NCBI GenBank assembly: GCA_030015575.1
Contig: JASDDO010000026.1
Span: 453,941,096-454,005,095 of the forward strand
Direction of reading: 5' to 3'
DNA: 64,000 nucleotides
Source of the DNA: Agapanthus africanus
Lineage: Eukaryota; Streptophyta; Magnoliopsida; Asparagales; Amaryllidaceae
The notes beneath the pieces were generated by a model. The model had not been told where the DNA came from, made no database searches, and saw nothing but the letters and a program-made list of their open reading frames with translations. Positions 52,443 through 64,000 of the stretch are shown one piece after another (within the stretch, counting starts at the first letter, position 1; each line of letters opens with the position of its first letter). Made by a program: the position numbers and the translations under genes.

Positions 52443-53466
52443 TCATGGAGGCACAACAGGGGCAGGAGAAGGCGCTGAGATTTTGGTCTCAAGCGCTTCT
52501 AGCTTTTTCATAAGAGCGGCCACCTCGGCCTTCATAGCAATCGACATCTCTACTTGATGTATGCCTGCCCTAGGTTGACTAATAGAAGAAGATGATGATG
52601 TGGTCTTGGTGCTCTCCCACTGAATTGTTTGTTCACTAAGATCCTCAAGAAACTGCCACGCTTCCTCACTAGACTTGGATAGAAAGTGACCTTGACAAAT
52701 AGTTTCTAGCAACTGCTTTGTTGCCGGGTTCAATCTCTCGTATAATGTTTGGCAAAGTTGCCAACTTTCGATCCCATGATGAGGGCATTGAACGAGTAGG
52801 TCTTTGAATCTTTCAAAACACTTCCAAAATGGTTTGGAAGGAAGCTGTGAAAACTGTATAATCTCATTACGGATTTTAGCAGTTTTGTGATGAGGATAGA
52901 ACTTTTTAAGAAAAGCTTTCACAAACTCGTCCCAATTCCTAATTGAATGTGATGCGGTGCTGTATAGCCACTTCTCGGCTAAGTCACATAAGGTGAAAGG
53001 AATGACCCTTAGCCTTATAGCGTCATCACTTAATTGGGTCGTTTTCATCATAGCGCAAATGTTTTGGAATTTATTGATAAAGATATATGCATCTTCGGAT
53101 TCCAAACCATGAAACTTAGGCAGCATATTGATGAAGTGGGGTTTGATCTCAAAATTGTCCCCATTAGCCGGTAGGAGGGAAAGACAAGTAGGAAGGGCGG
53201 TGCGGACGGGGTAGAAAAGATCCTTGAGCGCGACTCGTGCGGGCGCTTCAACAGGCGGGAGATTCGGGTTATTCGCACCTGGAGGTGGAATCATTCGTCG
53301 GTAAGGTGTTGTTAGGATTGTATCCCGACATACCTTCGGAAGAAGAATGTGATGGTGAAAGTGAAGAAGTGGACAGGATTTCGACTTCGGAGTCGAAAGG
53401 TTCGTCGGTCGGCACCAACGAAACACGGACTAATCGGGCGCTAGGGTCCCTAGTCCAACCGGACAT
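52443..53466 (-). pseudogene. gag: El2 gag, capsid core (one frameshift, stop at the end)
   Basis: Likely start at ATG 53466 (M-S-G-W-T-R-D-P-S-A-R). A frameshift around 53290-53320 leads to the 327-codon frame with the Athila-type core: F-E-I-K-P-H-F-I-N-M-L-P-K-F-H-G, then L-A-E-K-W-L-Y-S, W-D-E-F-V-K-A-F-L-K-K-F-Y-P and C-P-H-H-G-I-E. This is the virus-like-particle protein of the element. It ends at a TGA just before the zinc knuckle. Confidence 0.88.
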
Positions 53467-54578
53467 ACACTAAGAGGGTTAGTGTAGTCGAAAGATGAAA
53501 GACAGAATGTGGAGGTACGAAAACGTCAATGAGAAGAAGTGGTGTAAGTGAGTGCAAAGATTTCTTTAGCGACAAGTTGCAAGTTTTGAAAAGATTTTTC
53601 CTTTTTCTTTTTAAGTGAGCTTTTGCAAAAAGATTTTTTGAAAAAAGACTTGTGACACAATTGCAATTAACCACACATGCACAATCAGGCCTAAGTCTAG
53701 GGTCACCTAGGTTAGCTAGACATCTCCTAACTGTTCCAAAGGGCTAGAGATAGGACCTCAAACCGCCTCTTCACCGCCAATTGCGGCCAGGTAAGTGCCA
53801 GGTAAGTGGGAAGGAACCACACTGTGGGCCTAATTAAAAACCACTAGCCTTGACACACTTGCCTAGGCACCGCAAGGACAGGTTAGGATAAACAGCCGAT
53901 GCCTATACTAGTCCTCTGTCCTATTGAGTTCGACGTCCTTAGGGCTGAGTCTAATATTTTTTAATTAAAAGTGGTCAATGCAAATGCTTTAAGTGATTTC
54001 TGGGGTCCTGGGAAGGGTAATGAAATCCCCACCTAATTTGAATTGGTCAATAGCCCCTTAAAGTCAGATTAAAGTATGCAAAGCAGTAAATCACTTGCAA
54101 TCAATTTGCTATTTAGCGCGACGCAAAGAATCCTGCAGAAAATCAATTATTGGAAGGGGGAAGAAGATTTTTAGCGCAAAGAATCCTGCAGAAGATTTGA
54201 CAGAAGATATATGGGGATTTGCAGAGGAGAAGGAAAGAAATCAAACCATGCAAAAAGTGCGCACTGAAGAGACTAAGCCGCCGCGGAATCGCAGTTTGGA
54301 GCGCGTCAAGGCCGCGGTTTCGCGGTCGTTCTGAGGGATCAGGGCTCCGAATTTGGTCTGCTGTTCTTCTGTTCCAAAGTCCTCCGATTTTGATGTACCT
54401 TTTTCTCTTTCGCCTTCTGTGTTGTTTCAGATCCGTTAATCCTGCAAAGATTCACAAAGAAACCCTTCAAATAATAAAAGATGATAGAATTTTTTTATTT
54501 TTGATTTTTTTTTCCAGATTTTTATGGTTTTTTATATTTTATATTAACCCGAAATTACAAAAAGAAAATTTTACGCCA
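53467..54578 (-). other. El2 leader
   Basis: Homologous to the El1 leader, including CAAAGAATCCTGCAG repeated at 54123 and 54177. GC hairpin module at 54280-54327. Short frames only. Confidence 0.8.
54280..54327. repeat. GC-rich double hairpin module in El2 leader
   Basis: GCCGCGGAATCGCAG and GGCCGCGGTTTCGCGGTC about 15 bases apart, then GTTCTGAGGGATCAGGGCTC and CGAATTTGG. This flank is close to that of the copia element B module. Confidence 0.8.
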
Positions 54579-54596
54579 TCCCCGGCAACGGCGCCA
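54579..54596 (-). other. El2 primer binding site, Asp-tRNA type
   Basis: TCCCCGGCAACGGCGCCA on the plus strand is identical to the 3' end of plant Asp-tRNA including CCA; two bases from the 5' LTR. Confidence 0.95.
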
Positions 54597-54598
54597 TT

Positions 54599-55992
54599 TG
54601 ATTCATAGAGGTTTTGTCGATCACAAATATTTACCGCAATCAAGAACGGCGTCGCAATGAAGCTAGCCGGTGAATACGGGTCGGTCCACAGGGATGTTGT
54701 AAATCTCCTTTAAGTTCTTACGAGTTAATTCCAAATGGTGTTTGGTCTTATAATTAAACCTAAAAATTGAAGTTGTGTTATACTAGGATTAGAAACTTGC
54801 TAGGATTAGGTTTAGGTAAAGTTTGGTAAACAAAGATCTTCACCTCTTTTCAATGCCTTAATTTAGATTTGATTTTAGGGGTTATGGTAAATTTTAATAA
54901 AGGGGATTAGGATGATTGGGAAGATGTTCTTCCTCTAGATCCTTGTCCTTCCTTTCTTAACCTTTACCCTAACCTCCATGGAAAACTCACAACTCCGGTC
55001 TTTTATACTGCGGATCACCGTTACCTCGAGGGTAGAGTGCCGTAGGGAGCGGAAGATGAGAGTATGCATGGAGTCCTAATATTCATAATAGATTAGCAAA
55101 GAAAAGAGATGAGAGATATTCATCTCTCAAACCCTTCCCTATTCCTAACCCCAACAAGCGAGGAAACTACTCGCTCATTGAGGGAATTAAGAACGACATA
55201 ATTTTTGTTTTGTTTTTATTAAAGATAAGAAACATCTATTGCAAGTTAATAAAATTCTAAACTAAATTAAACTAGGGCAAGTAAATAATTTACCTAAGGC
55301 AGATATAAAAAAACTAGAAATAGGGCAAGAAAAATAACCTACTTACGATTGATGCGCTCTAACTTCAAGAAAACAGAATTTTATTGATGAATAGAGGCAT
55401 GGGAAAATACAAGGGTTTGGGTTCTATTTAAAGGACATAGAAACCCTAGGGCAACAGTTGATACGCATGTCTACAATTACAAATATACCCTCAGAAAATC
55501 TTTTCAGCGCCGCAAACGAGTTTTGGTAAAATTTTCTGGAGGCACGGGCATAGAAGGGCCGCGGAACCGCGGCATGGGTAGGCCTTGGGCCGCGGTTCCG
55601 CGGCCCTTTGGTGAGCTTGGATGCTGAGACTTTTTGTGCTTGTTTGTGGCTTCCTGGGCTTATATATTCTTTGGTTCATTTCTCTATTGGGCTTCTACAT
55701 TGGTTCCAGATCTTCAGTGAAAAACTTGTAGCGGTCTTTTAACCGTTTGCCTTGACATTTTGGACCTTGCACTGCCTTATTGATTGTGAACTGTTCTTCG
55801 TCTAGGCTTGACTATGATCCTTCTATTTGTTGGTCAAAAGTCCCTTTTTCTGTCGTCTTTTGTCTTTTTCACTGTTTTTGCTCCAAAAACCTATAACCTG
55901 TACTATGTAGCAGACATACGTCAAAAGCACCTGTTTTTATTGTAAAATGCGTAAGAATGGGGATTGTAAAATGCAATATTATGATATGAACA
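54599..55992 (-). repeat. El2 5' LTR (right copy)
   Basis: 1394 bp, TGATTCATAG...GATATGAACA. Hairpin module at 55557-55605, same as in the other LTR. Confidence 0.95.
55557..55605. repeat. GC-rich double hairpin module in El2 right LTR
   Basis: Identical to 44381-44429 by eye. Confidence 0.92.
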
Positions 55993-55997
55993 CTTCT
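55993..55997. repeat. Right target-site duplication of El2 (CTTCT)
   Basis: Matches 43419-43423. Confidence 0.92.
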
Positions 55998-57458
55998 ATT
56001 CATCGGGACGCGAGGGTGTCCAATGCGGAGTTTTCAGGTATTCTAAATTCATATGTTCTTAGATGTACTTAATTGTTTTACACACTTTATGCCGTGGTTG
56101 GGCCGAGAGTCGTGTTAGATAGATCATCCGTTTGTTGTGTTAATTTCTGGCAGCGATTCTTTTGTTGCGCGACACGTTTTTCGGTCGTGTGCCACTTGGA
56201 TAGGAGATAGAGTTTCGTCCGTCGTTGTGATCCTTCTAGAAAGGTTGGATTAGACGTTCTCCTGGGCACGGACTGATTAGCTACGTGTTAGGCATCTGTG
56301 GACTACCGTGTGAAAACAGTCAGGTTTTGTTTTCCCCGCAAGTCAGTTCTGGTTGTGCGGGGGGAGGGGGGACAGTGGTACCGCCTCTCACAGCTTGAAT
56401 TCAGCCTTTTTCGCTAGTCGGCATTTGAGGAGAGGATTTCGTGGAGTCTTGGCGTTCATTCGTGATACCGGAGTCACGGCGAGTTTTGTTGGACCGGTTT
56501 CCTTTCGTGCGAGAGTTTTCCGACGTTGTTCCAGATGAGCCGGCGAAGCTTGAGGAGCTTAAGGATCAGCTGCAGAGTTGTTTGTTGGGAGGCTAGTGCG
56601 TCTGAGTGTTTCACATTGAGGAGCTCCTATTTCTGTTCGTCAAGGAGAGAGATGGCAGTTTGAGATTGTGTATTGATTGATCGTCAATTGAACCGGATTA
56701 CGGTGCGGATATGTATCATTTACCTCGCATTGACGATTTCCTCGATCAGCTCCAAAGTGCGAGACATTTTCCAAGTTTGTTTGTGATCATGTCATCATTT
56801 TTGCGGGTTCGGAGTGATGACATTCCGAAGACCGCCTTGTGCATGCTATGGGCTTTGTGTGTTTTGGTGGTGTCATTGGACTCACCAATGCCCTAGCAAC
56901 ATTCGTTTATATGATGAACCGGATTTCTTCAGGCCGTTCCTCGACCAGTTATTGTTGTGTTATTGACGACATTCTGTTCTATTCAATGTGTCTTGAGGAA
57001 CATAAGTAACACTTGAGGATTTGTTTTGCAGACATTGGGAGAGCCCCAACAGTTTGCTAGATTCTCGGAGTGTTCCATCAGGCTTGTTTGTGTTGACTCC
57101 TAAGTCTTGTAGTTACGGGAGATGGTTTTTCGTATGGTCCCGAGGAAGATCGAGACCGTACAGCTTTGGCCCAGACTTGTGTATGAACGGAGATCCGTTG
57201 ATTTTTGGGCTTAGCAGGCTTTTACCGCCGTTTCGTGTAGGATTGCTAGTGGAGTGCTGCACCGTTGAATGGACTGACCGGAAAGGAGGTTCTTTTCTTT
57301 GGACTGAGGAATGCGTGCGGAGATTTTCAGCAGTTGAAGACTCGGTTGACAACTGCACCAGTTCTTTCTTGCTTTTTGGTTTGGGCGATTTTGTTGTTTA
57401 ACTGTGATGTTTCGCAAGTGGGGCTCGATTGTGTACTGAGGTGACACTATAGAGTTAT
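55998..57458 (+). pseudogene. G2 pol relic (protease to RNase H), cut by D
   Basis: Frames change often, but the order of gypsy pol motifs is kept. A V-R-E-F type linker near 56508. E-L-K-D-Q-L-Q near 56556, L-F-V-K-E-R-D-G-S near 56634, then L-C-I-D near 56670. Y-H-L-P-R-I-D-D-F-L-D-Q-L-Q at 56711. S-D-D-I-P-K-T-A near 56815, then I-D-D-I-L-F-Y-S near 56965 (the catalytic loop). A W-T-E-E-C-V-R-R-F RNase H start occurs near 57300. It ends at the LTR of D. The pieces are 60-126 codons, so it is not functional. Confidence 0.85.
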
Positions 57459-58730
57459 TGTAAGTCCACGTTGCCCACCCCGGTGCTTGCGGGGAGGCGG
57501 AAACGGTATAAAAAACGGATTTTTATCGAACTAGGCAACATGGACTATCAAAAGGAGGATCTTTGCTAAACAAAAACCAACTACAAAGCTAACTAGTTTT
57601 AGCTACATGGAAGAAAGGTTATACCTAGGGCTTTATGTCCTTCTCTCCTTGCTCCTTGGAGTGAAAGAAAGTATTCACCTTGTCTCCTTCTCTAGTCGAA
57701 GAAGGATCCACCCGAGAGCCTCAACCTTTGGCTTCAACTTCAAGCTAGAAGTAACTAAGATGCTAGAAGTGCTAATCCTAGAACCTTAGAAGAGAGTAGA
57801 GATTATCTTAGAATGGTTTATCTCAAGCTCATGTATTTCTCAACTCATGAGAGGGAGAGCTAGAGAGAGAGGAAGAGGAGGAGAGAGAATCTATATGATA
57901 GAATGGGGAGAATAATGAACCATTCTCTCATATATGTGTGAATTATGTAAATTAGATAATTAGTAAGATAATTGTCATGGTTAATCAAGACTTGACCATT
58001 ATCATTTCACATTAAATGCAAATTGCAAGGATCAAAGAGCATCTTTCATATGGAATGAGGATGGTCAACATGTCAACCTAAGTCAACAAGTCAAGATAGT
58101 CAAATGGTCAACAACCCTAACCATGCACAATTATATTTAACTAATATCAATTAATCATAATACACACATAAGTATTAGGGTTGTGAAAATGACAATGGTC
58201 ATCAACCCTAATCAAAGTCCTCTCCCTCTGTCTCAGTCAACTGTGCATACACACCTGTATTCGTGATCCGAGGAACACGAATACAATGAGATAAAACCAA
58301 TCCCAAATCATATACTAGGATCTGGCTTAAACCAAAGCCCTCTAGTATAAGCTGTCCGAACAGCAAATGTGCACAAGTGCGTGGATGTGAACGAACCCTG
58401 TCGCAAAACCATGCGACCTCTACTCATTTTGCCTAAAGGTGAATAACCCTCTGTGTGGGACTCTAAAGACTCGACACTACACTGGCAGTGGGTTTAACCA
58501 CAGACCGCAAGCGGCACTAGCTGTACGTAACGGTCCCCAGGTAGATGCCGATAAGAAGACTGACGAGGTGAATCCATCTGAATTCCTACTGAGCCTGAAT
58601 GTGACAGACTCCGTACAGTCTGGTCTGTTCGTCTGATACATCGCATGACGGGCCTAGGGGGCGGTAAACGTCAGTCCCCTAATTGCGGTACAAGTCGTGT
58701 CGGAGTGTAGCCCAGAACACCCTGAGATAA
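57459..58730 (-). repeat. D: partial copia LTR, minus strand, interrupted by E
   Basis: Begins TGTAAGTCCACG on the plus strand (LTR 3' end on the element strand) at the break in G2 pol. Aligns with the E LTR, especially 58200-58730 with 59570-60105. It stops at 58730 where E is inserted. The rest lies beyond the window. No gene seen. Confidence 0.85.
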
Positions 58731-60873
58731 TGTAAGTCCATGCTACCGCTCCCGGTACTTACGGGCTTGCGGAAATGACGAAAAACAATTTTTCTAGAGG
58801 AGGTAACATGGACTCAAAACGGATCTTTGTTAAACTATCTATCTAACAACCTAACTAGGAGTTGTTTAACTACTCGGTTAGGGGGTATACCTTTCTTGAA
58901 CTCCTTCGTCTTCAACTCTTGTGGTGTACGGACCGGCCTCTCCTCGTCGTCTTCTCGCGCCGAAGACGGATCCACCCGAAAGCTTCTACCTTTGGCTTCT
59001 TCTTCTAACTTGAAGAAACTAGTTCACTGGGTTTGCTAAACCTTGTGAACTAGGATGAGTAGAGGATTGTTTTGGAGTCTTTTTATCTCTAGGGCAATGA
59101 GTCTCAACACATGAGAGTAGTTTGCCCTTGAGGTAGAGAGAGAGCAAGAGGGAGAGGGAGAGAGCAAGAAAAAATGAGAGAGCTCAAGAGAGAGAAAACT
59201 AAAGCAAGAATGAGCAAGACTTTTCTCATACACCCTCTCATAATCCAAAAGCATCATTATACCAAGTAATGATAATTGAGTATATTGTAAAGGTTATTAT
59301 CATGACAAATGACACTATCATTTCTTGCATTAAATGCAAATAGTGAACAAAACAAGAAAGCATAAGTCAATGCAACCAAATTATGGCCATTGTCATGATG
59401 GTGGTCAACATGTCCAACCTAGTCAACCGGTCAACAAAAGTCAACAAGTCAACTAGGTCAACCTTTCAACCATAACCATGTCACTATAATACTCAATTAA
59501 TATTATTGTTAATAATATGTCTTAATCTCATTAGGGTTTGACAAAAGTCAACAGTCAGCAACCCTAATGAGAATCCTCTGCCTCTGTCTCTGTCAACTGT
59601 GCATACACACCCGTATCCGCGTTCCGGGGAACACGAATACAAACGAGATAAAACCAATCCCAAAACGTACACTAGGATCTGGCTTAAACCAAAGCCCGCT
59701 AGTGTCAACTGTCCGGACACCAAACGTGCACAAGTGCACGGTTGTGACCGAACCCTGTCGCAAAACCATGCGACCTGTCGCAAAACCATGCGACCTCTAC
59801 TCTTTTGCCTAAAGGCGAATAGCTTTCTGTGTGGGACTCTAAAGACTCGACACTATGCTGGCAGTGGGTTTAATCACAGACTGCAAGCGGCACTAGCTGT
59901 GTGTAACGGCCCCCAGGTAGATGCCGAAAAGAAGACGGACGAGGTGAAATCCATTTGAACTCCTACTGAGCCAGAATGTGACAATCTCCATACAGTCCGG
60001 TCTGTTCGTCTGATACATCGCATGGCGGGCCTAGGGGCGGTAAACGCCAGTCCCCTAATAGCGGTACAAGTCGTGTCGGAGTGAAACCCAGAACACCCTG
60101 AGATAACACTGGAAACTTACCAGTATATCTCGCTTGCCCTGGCCAGGAACTACTCGTGTAATGGCTCTCCTAGACACAGCGCGATGTCAACCCCCAATAC
60201 CGAGAGAGACGAATCCTGTCCAACCATCACTGCCTCCAAGTGCTTCAGGACTGCACCCAACTACTACCTGTTTGCATAACTCCTTTGAGCCGTGGTAGGG
60301 TAGTAATCTAAGTACAGTGGGAACACACTCGAGGCGAAGTGACAGTATCAAGTCAGCGGACTAAGCTGTTCTCATGTCACCTGGGAACTGATAACTGACG
60401 ATAGGTATAGTACCAACCAACAGTTCTCGACGAGTCCTGTCCAGTGTACTCGTTACCCAACGAGCACCCGCATACTATCTCCAGTACGACGTACTGATGG
60501 CTGTGGGACAGACCATCTCCCACACTGGGATGAGAAGCGCATACGCTAGTCTACTCCGGAGTATCGATACCCTCTCTCGATAGTCCTGCGACTAGGGACC
60601 TGCATAAGGATGTGCTTATAGATTACCCAGCCCCCACTAGTGTGACTGCCATCACAACGCTGGTAATCAAGAAAAGATCCTAAGGGCTCCACTAATGTGT
60701 ATAGGTGATATACTAAAATAAACACATGTACACATTGAAGTAGAAACAAACCAAGTAGCATACTACTATATTAAGCAAGATTGTCTATACAACTGTGAAT
60801 ATCCCAAGCTTCCATTAAGTAATATACAAACTAGTATGATACAATAATGGCCTCTAGGGCATATACACTAACA
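58731..60873 (-). repeat. E 3' LTR
   Basis: 2143 bp; on the minus strand TGTTAGTGTATATGCCC...GGACTTACA. Contains the block with GTATCGATACTCCGGAGTAG found in the B LTR and, diverged, in the A LTR. A 21-bp tandem duplication (CTGTCGCAAAACCATGCGAC twice) sits near 59755-59797 but is single in D. Confidence 0.92.
59144..59205. repeat. GA-rich low-complexity tract in E LTR
   Basis: GAGAGAG and AGCAAGAGGGAG repeats; the D LTR has a similar tract near 57845-57890. Confidence 0.85.
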
Positions 60874-60887
60874 ATCTCCCACTTGCA
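60874..60887 (-). other. E polypurine tract
   Basis: ATCTCCCACTTGCACT on the plus strand, the complement of the A tract, adjacent to the LTR. Confidence 0.9.
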
Positions 60888-63863
60888 CTAAGGCCATGTA
60901 TTGGCGTATCGAAGACCTATCATCTCGATCAGCCGCTCGAACTGAGTCTGGGGCAAGGCCTTGGTGAATGGATCTGCAGTGTTATCTTCTGAAGCAACCC
61001 TCCGAACTTCGATCTCCTGGCGATCCACGATCTCCCTGATCAGGTGATACCGCCTCAAGATGTGTCTGGATTTCTGATGGGACCTGGGTTCCTTCGCTAA
61101 ATCTATAGCCCCGTTGTTGTCGCAATACAGAGGTATTGGGTCAACAATGGACGGAACCACCTGAAGCTCTTTCAAGAACTTCCTTATCCAGACGGCTTCT
61201 TTTACGGCATCAGATGCAGCGATATATTCCGCTTCCATAGTTGAGTCAGCAACGGTTTCCTGTTTGGAACTCTTCCAACACACCGCCCCTCCGTTGAGGG
61301 TAAAGACAAAGCCCGACATGGACTTGGAATCATCCTTGTCACTTTGGAAGCTGGAGTCAGCAAAGGCCTCAATCTGGAGGTCTTTTCCGCCATACACCAA
61401 GAACATCTCCTTAGTCCTTCTCAGGTACTTGAGAATGTTCTTTACTTCTATCCAATGTTTCTCCCCTGGGTTTGACTGATACCGGCTTACCACACTCAGT
61501 GCATAAGCTACATCTGGTCTGGTACACAACATCGCATATATTATAGAGCCTACCGCAGAAGCGTATGGTATAATAGACATGCGATCCCTTTCCAAATTAG
61601 TCTTGGGAGACATCTTTTTGGAGAGGGTGATCCCGTGACAAGCCGGTAGATTACTGCGCTTGAAATCTTCCATACTGAATTTTTTCAGTATGGTGTCGAT
61701 GTACCTGTACTGTGAGAGTCCCAGTATCCTCTTGGATCTGTCACGATAGATCCGGATCCCCAGAATGTATGAGGCATCACCCATGTCTTTCATGGAGAAC
61801 CTGTGTGACAAGAACCCTTTGACAGATTGTAGCATAGGAATGTCATTTCCTATTAAGAGAATGTCATCTACGTATAAAATGAGGAATACTACAGTTCTCG
61901 CTACAAATCTACTATAGATGCATGGTTCATCTGGATTTTTGATAAAGCCAAATTCTTTGACCGTCTCATCAAAACAAATGTTCCAACTCCGCGATGCCTG
62001 CTTTAGTCCGTGGATGGACTTAAGCAACTTGCACACCTTTCCGCTGCTCCCACTCTGAATGAAACCTTCTGGCTGGTCCATATAGACATACTCCTCTAAA
62101 TTTCCATTTAGAAAAGCGGTCTTTACGTCCATTTGCCAGATCTCATAATCGTGGAAGGCAACAGTAGCAAGAAGGATCCGAAAGGATTTCGGCATAGCCA
62201 CTGGAGAAAAGGTTTCGTCATAGTCCAAGCCAGGTCTTTGACGGAAACCCTTTGCAACAAGTCTAGCTTTATAGGTCTCAACCTGTCCATCTACACCAAT
62301 CTTCCTTTTGAAGATCCACTTGCATCCTACGGGTTTTACCCCATCTGGAGCAATGTCCAACGTCCATACTTTGTTGGTGTACATGGACTCCATTTCGGTC
62401 CGCATTGCATCCAGCCATTTTACCGAGTCAACGCTCTGAATGGTTTGCTGGAAGCTAGTAGGTTGATCACTATCAATGATGCAATCCTCTCTATCCCCGT
62501 CTATGAGAAAACCGTAGTATCTCTCGGGCGGATGAGACTTCCTACTACTCCTGCGGAGCGGCGTAGGAATGTCAGGATCTTTCAAACCCTCAGGTTCTAT
62601 TAAGCTTTCAATAATAGCTCGTGGTTCTGGAATTTCTTCCAGTTCTACCGCGCTCCCACTAATTTCCCTTTCCAAGAACTGGTGTTCTAGAAAGTGGGCA
62701 TGCCGAGAAACAAAAACCTTTTGTTCCTCTTCGCAATAGAAGAAATATCCCTTGGAGTTCTTTGGATATCCCACAAACTTGCACTGTACTGAGCGTGCCA
62801 CGAGCTTGTCCGCATGCTGCTTTTTGACAAAAGCTGGACTTTTCCATGTCTTAATATGATTAAGATAGGGTCTCTTCCCACACTACATCTCATATGGTGT
62901 AGTAGGCACAGTCTTAGTTGGAACTCGGTTCAAAAGGTATGCAGACGATTCTAGTGCATATCCCCAGAATGATCGCGGTAACTCAGCGTTACTCATCATG
63001 GACCGTACCATATCCAATAGGGTTCGGTTCCGTCTCTCCGATACACCGTTATGTTGCGGAGTGTATGGAGGAGTAAGCTGAGAGAGAATTCCATTCTCTT
63101 TTAAGTAGTCCAGGAACTCGGCACTCAAGTATTCACCACCTCGATCCGATCTTAGAATCTTGATACTTTTGCCGGTTTGTTTTTCAACTTCATTCTTATA
63201 TTCCTGGAATTTTCCAAAGGCTTCGGACTTATATTTCATTAAGAAGACATAACCGTACCTTGAAAGGTCATCCGTAAAAGTAATGAAGTAAGAATAACCG
63301 CTTCGCGCATGTGTAGACATTGGACCGCATACGTCGCTGTGTACGAGTCCCAAGAGCTCGCTTGCTCTTACTCCGTGTCCAGTGAACGGAGTCTTTGTCA
63401 TCTTTCCTTTGAGACAGAATTGACAAGTGGCATATGATTGATATTCGAACGGATTCAAATATCGTTCTGTATGTAACTTCGTCAACCTTCTCTCATTGAT
63501 GTGACCCAGTCTACAATGCCATAAGAAAGTCTGATTTATTTCCGGAGACTTTCTTTTGTGTGTATTCTGGACATTGAAAATCTATGGTTGGTTTAATACG
63601 TATATACCATTGCTTAATGTACCTGACCCAATCAGAACTTGATTAAGGTGAATGTTTACAACATTACTTACAAACGCAAATTCATAACCTTCTTTAGAAA
63701 TCAAAGATACAGAAATGATATTACAAGTTGCGTTGGGTACAAAAAAGCAATTACGTAAAACCAAAACGTGTCCATCTGACAACCCCAGGTGATAGTCCCC
63801 AACGGCCTTAGCATCCATGCTAGCTCCGTTTGCAACTTTGAGGGTCATGTCACCCGCCTTCAA
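60888..63863 (-). pseudogene. pol: E copia pol: protease end, integrase, RT, RNase H; two stops
   Basis: A single frame from 63863 to 60888 broken only by TAG at 63582-63584 and at 62883-62885 (a tryptophan codon in A). Domains: zinc domain W-H-C-R-L-G-H near 63510, then C-x-x-C; integrase with H-S-D-V-C-G-P-M, L-R-S-D-R-G-G-E-Y and V-S-E-R-R-N-R. The 637-codon segment has RT with L-Y-V-D-D-I-L-L-I-G-N and RNase H with A-D-S-S-F-Q-S-D-K-D-D. It ends with N-T-A-D-P-F-T-K-A-L-P. Closely similar to A pol. The stops would truncate it before RT. Confidence 0.92.
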
Positions 63864-64000
63864 AACCTACGGTTTCTCAACGCCTGCAAAGAATTACAGA
63901 TATGAAATCCTGATCCGGTATCCAATACCCAGGAAGTAGAGTTTATTGATAGACAGTTTTCAATAACATACACACCTGAAGCTGAAGCCGCAACTTACTT
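63864..64000 (-). pseudogene. E protease start, out of frame
   Basis: Read on the minus strand it gives G-V-Y-V-I-E-N-C, then S-W-V-L-D-T-G-S-G-F-H-I-C, the protease active site as in A residues 53-79. A one-base shift near 63865 separates it from the downstream frame. gag, if present, lies beyond the window. Confidence 0.88.

Larger units (their letters stand above)
43424..55992 (-). mobile_element. El2: Athila-like Ty3/gypsy retrotransposon, minus strand
   Basis: 12,569 bp; LTRs of 1393 and 1394 bp, Asp-tRNA primer site, gag-pol with multiple lesions, an additional ORF after pol, long 3' non-coding region and polypurine tract. LTRs are very similar by eye. The gag type, D-x-GAS protease, and 3' ORF fit the Athila branch. 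Confidence 0.95.
58731..64000 (-). mobile_element. E: Ty1/copia element, minus strand, 5' part outside window
   Basis: 3' LTR 58731-60873, polypurine tract, and pol to the window edge. Inserted into the D LTR after GATAA (58726-58730); the second target copy lies outside. pol is close to that of A. Confidence 0.92.

Noticed and set aside
54579..54596. Exact 3' end of Asp-tRNA (also 40936-40953), possible tRNA gene
   Set aside because: Only the last 18 bases match; no acceptor partner, D arm or anticodon arm upstream. Position beside an LTR shows it is a primer binding site.
57021..57401. 126-codon frame as a separate gene
   Set aside because: It overlaps RT/RNase H remnants of G2 pol in more than one frame.
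57605..57789. 60-codon frame as a host gene
   Set aside because: Lies in the D LTR, and the matching part of the E LTR has no such frame.

Overview
The window is plant nuclear DNA that consists, as far as I can read it, entirely of nested LTR retrotransposons. No host gene, rRNA, tRNA gene or CRISPR array is supported. The plant signature is clear: Ty1/copia elements with YVDD reverse transcriptase and initiator-Met tRNA primer sites, Ty3/gypsy elements of Athila type with an Asp-tRNA primer site and an extra ORF after pol, an older gypsy family with LTRs of about 4 kb, and many AT microsatellites. The species cannot be told from the sequence.

Layout. 1-5821 is a decayed plus-strand gypsy copy (G1: LTR end, primer site, decayed gag, then an array of small stem-loops). 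5822-10109 and 20685-21537 are one minus-strand copia-type element (C), truncated on its left and split by a young plus-strand copia element (A, 10110-20684, with 2220-bp LTRs and the target duplication AAATG). A second gypsy element (G2, plus strand) starts at 21538 inside the LTR of C. Its LTR is interrupted by copia-type element B (22711-32258) and by a non-autonomous Athila-like element El1 (34856-42327, target duplication AGGTG). Its gag is interrupted by the Athila-like element El2 (43424-55992, target duplication CTTCT). Its decayed pol (55998-57458) is cut by a copia LTR (D, 57459-58730), which is itself split by copia element E (58731 to the end of the window, minus strand).

Functional state. 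Element A keeps a nearly intact pol (protease, integrase, RT, RNase H; one premature stop near the end) but has no recognisable gag. B and C share the same badly decayed pol and the same internal duplication, yet have good LTRs, leaders and primer sites, so they look like parasites moved by other elements. El1 has no gag, RT or integrase but carries an open 673-codon ORF with pieces of El2-type polyprotein linker. El2 is the autonomous type with several frameshifts and stops.

The most unusual signals are non-coding. First, the leaders of A, B and C carry three copies of a short box at matching positions. The box is the same three times within an element but different between elements, while the flanks are shared. 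Second, a GC-rich 47-49 bp double hairpin built on CCGCGG-type arms recurs in the leaders of the copia elements and in both LTRs and leaders of the gypsy elements, with related flanking sequence. Third, in El1 and El2 every ORF is followed closely by a polypurine-tract-like motif.
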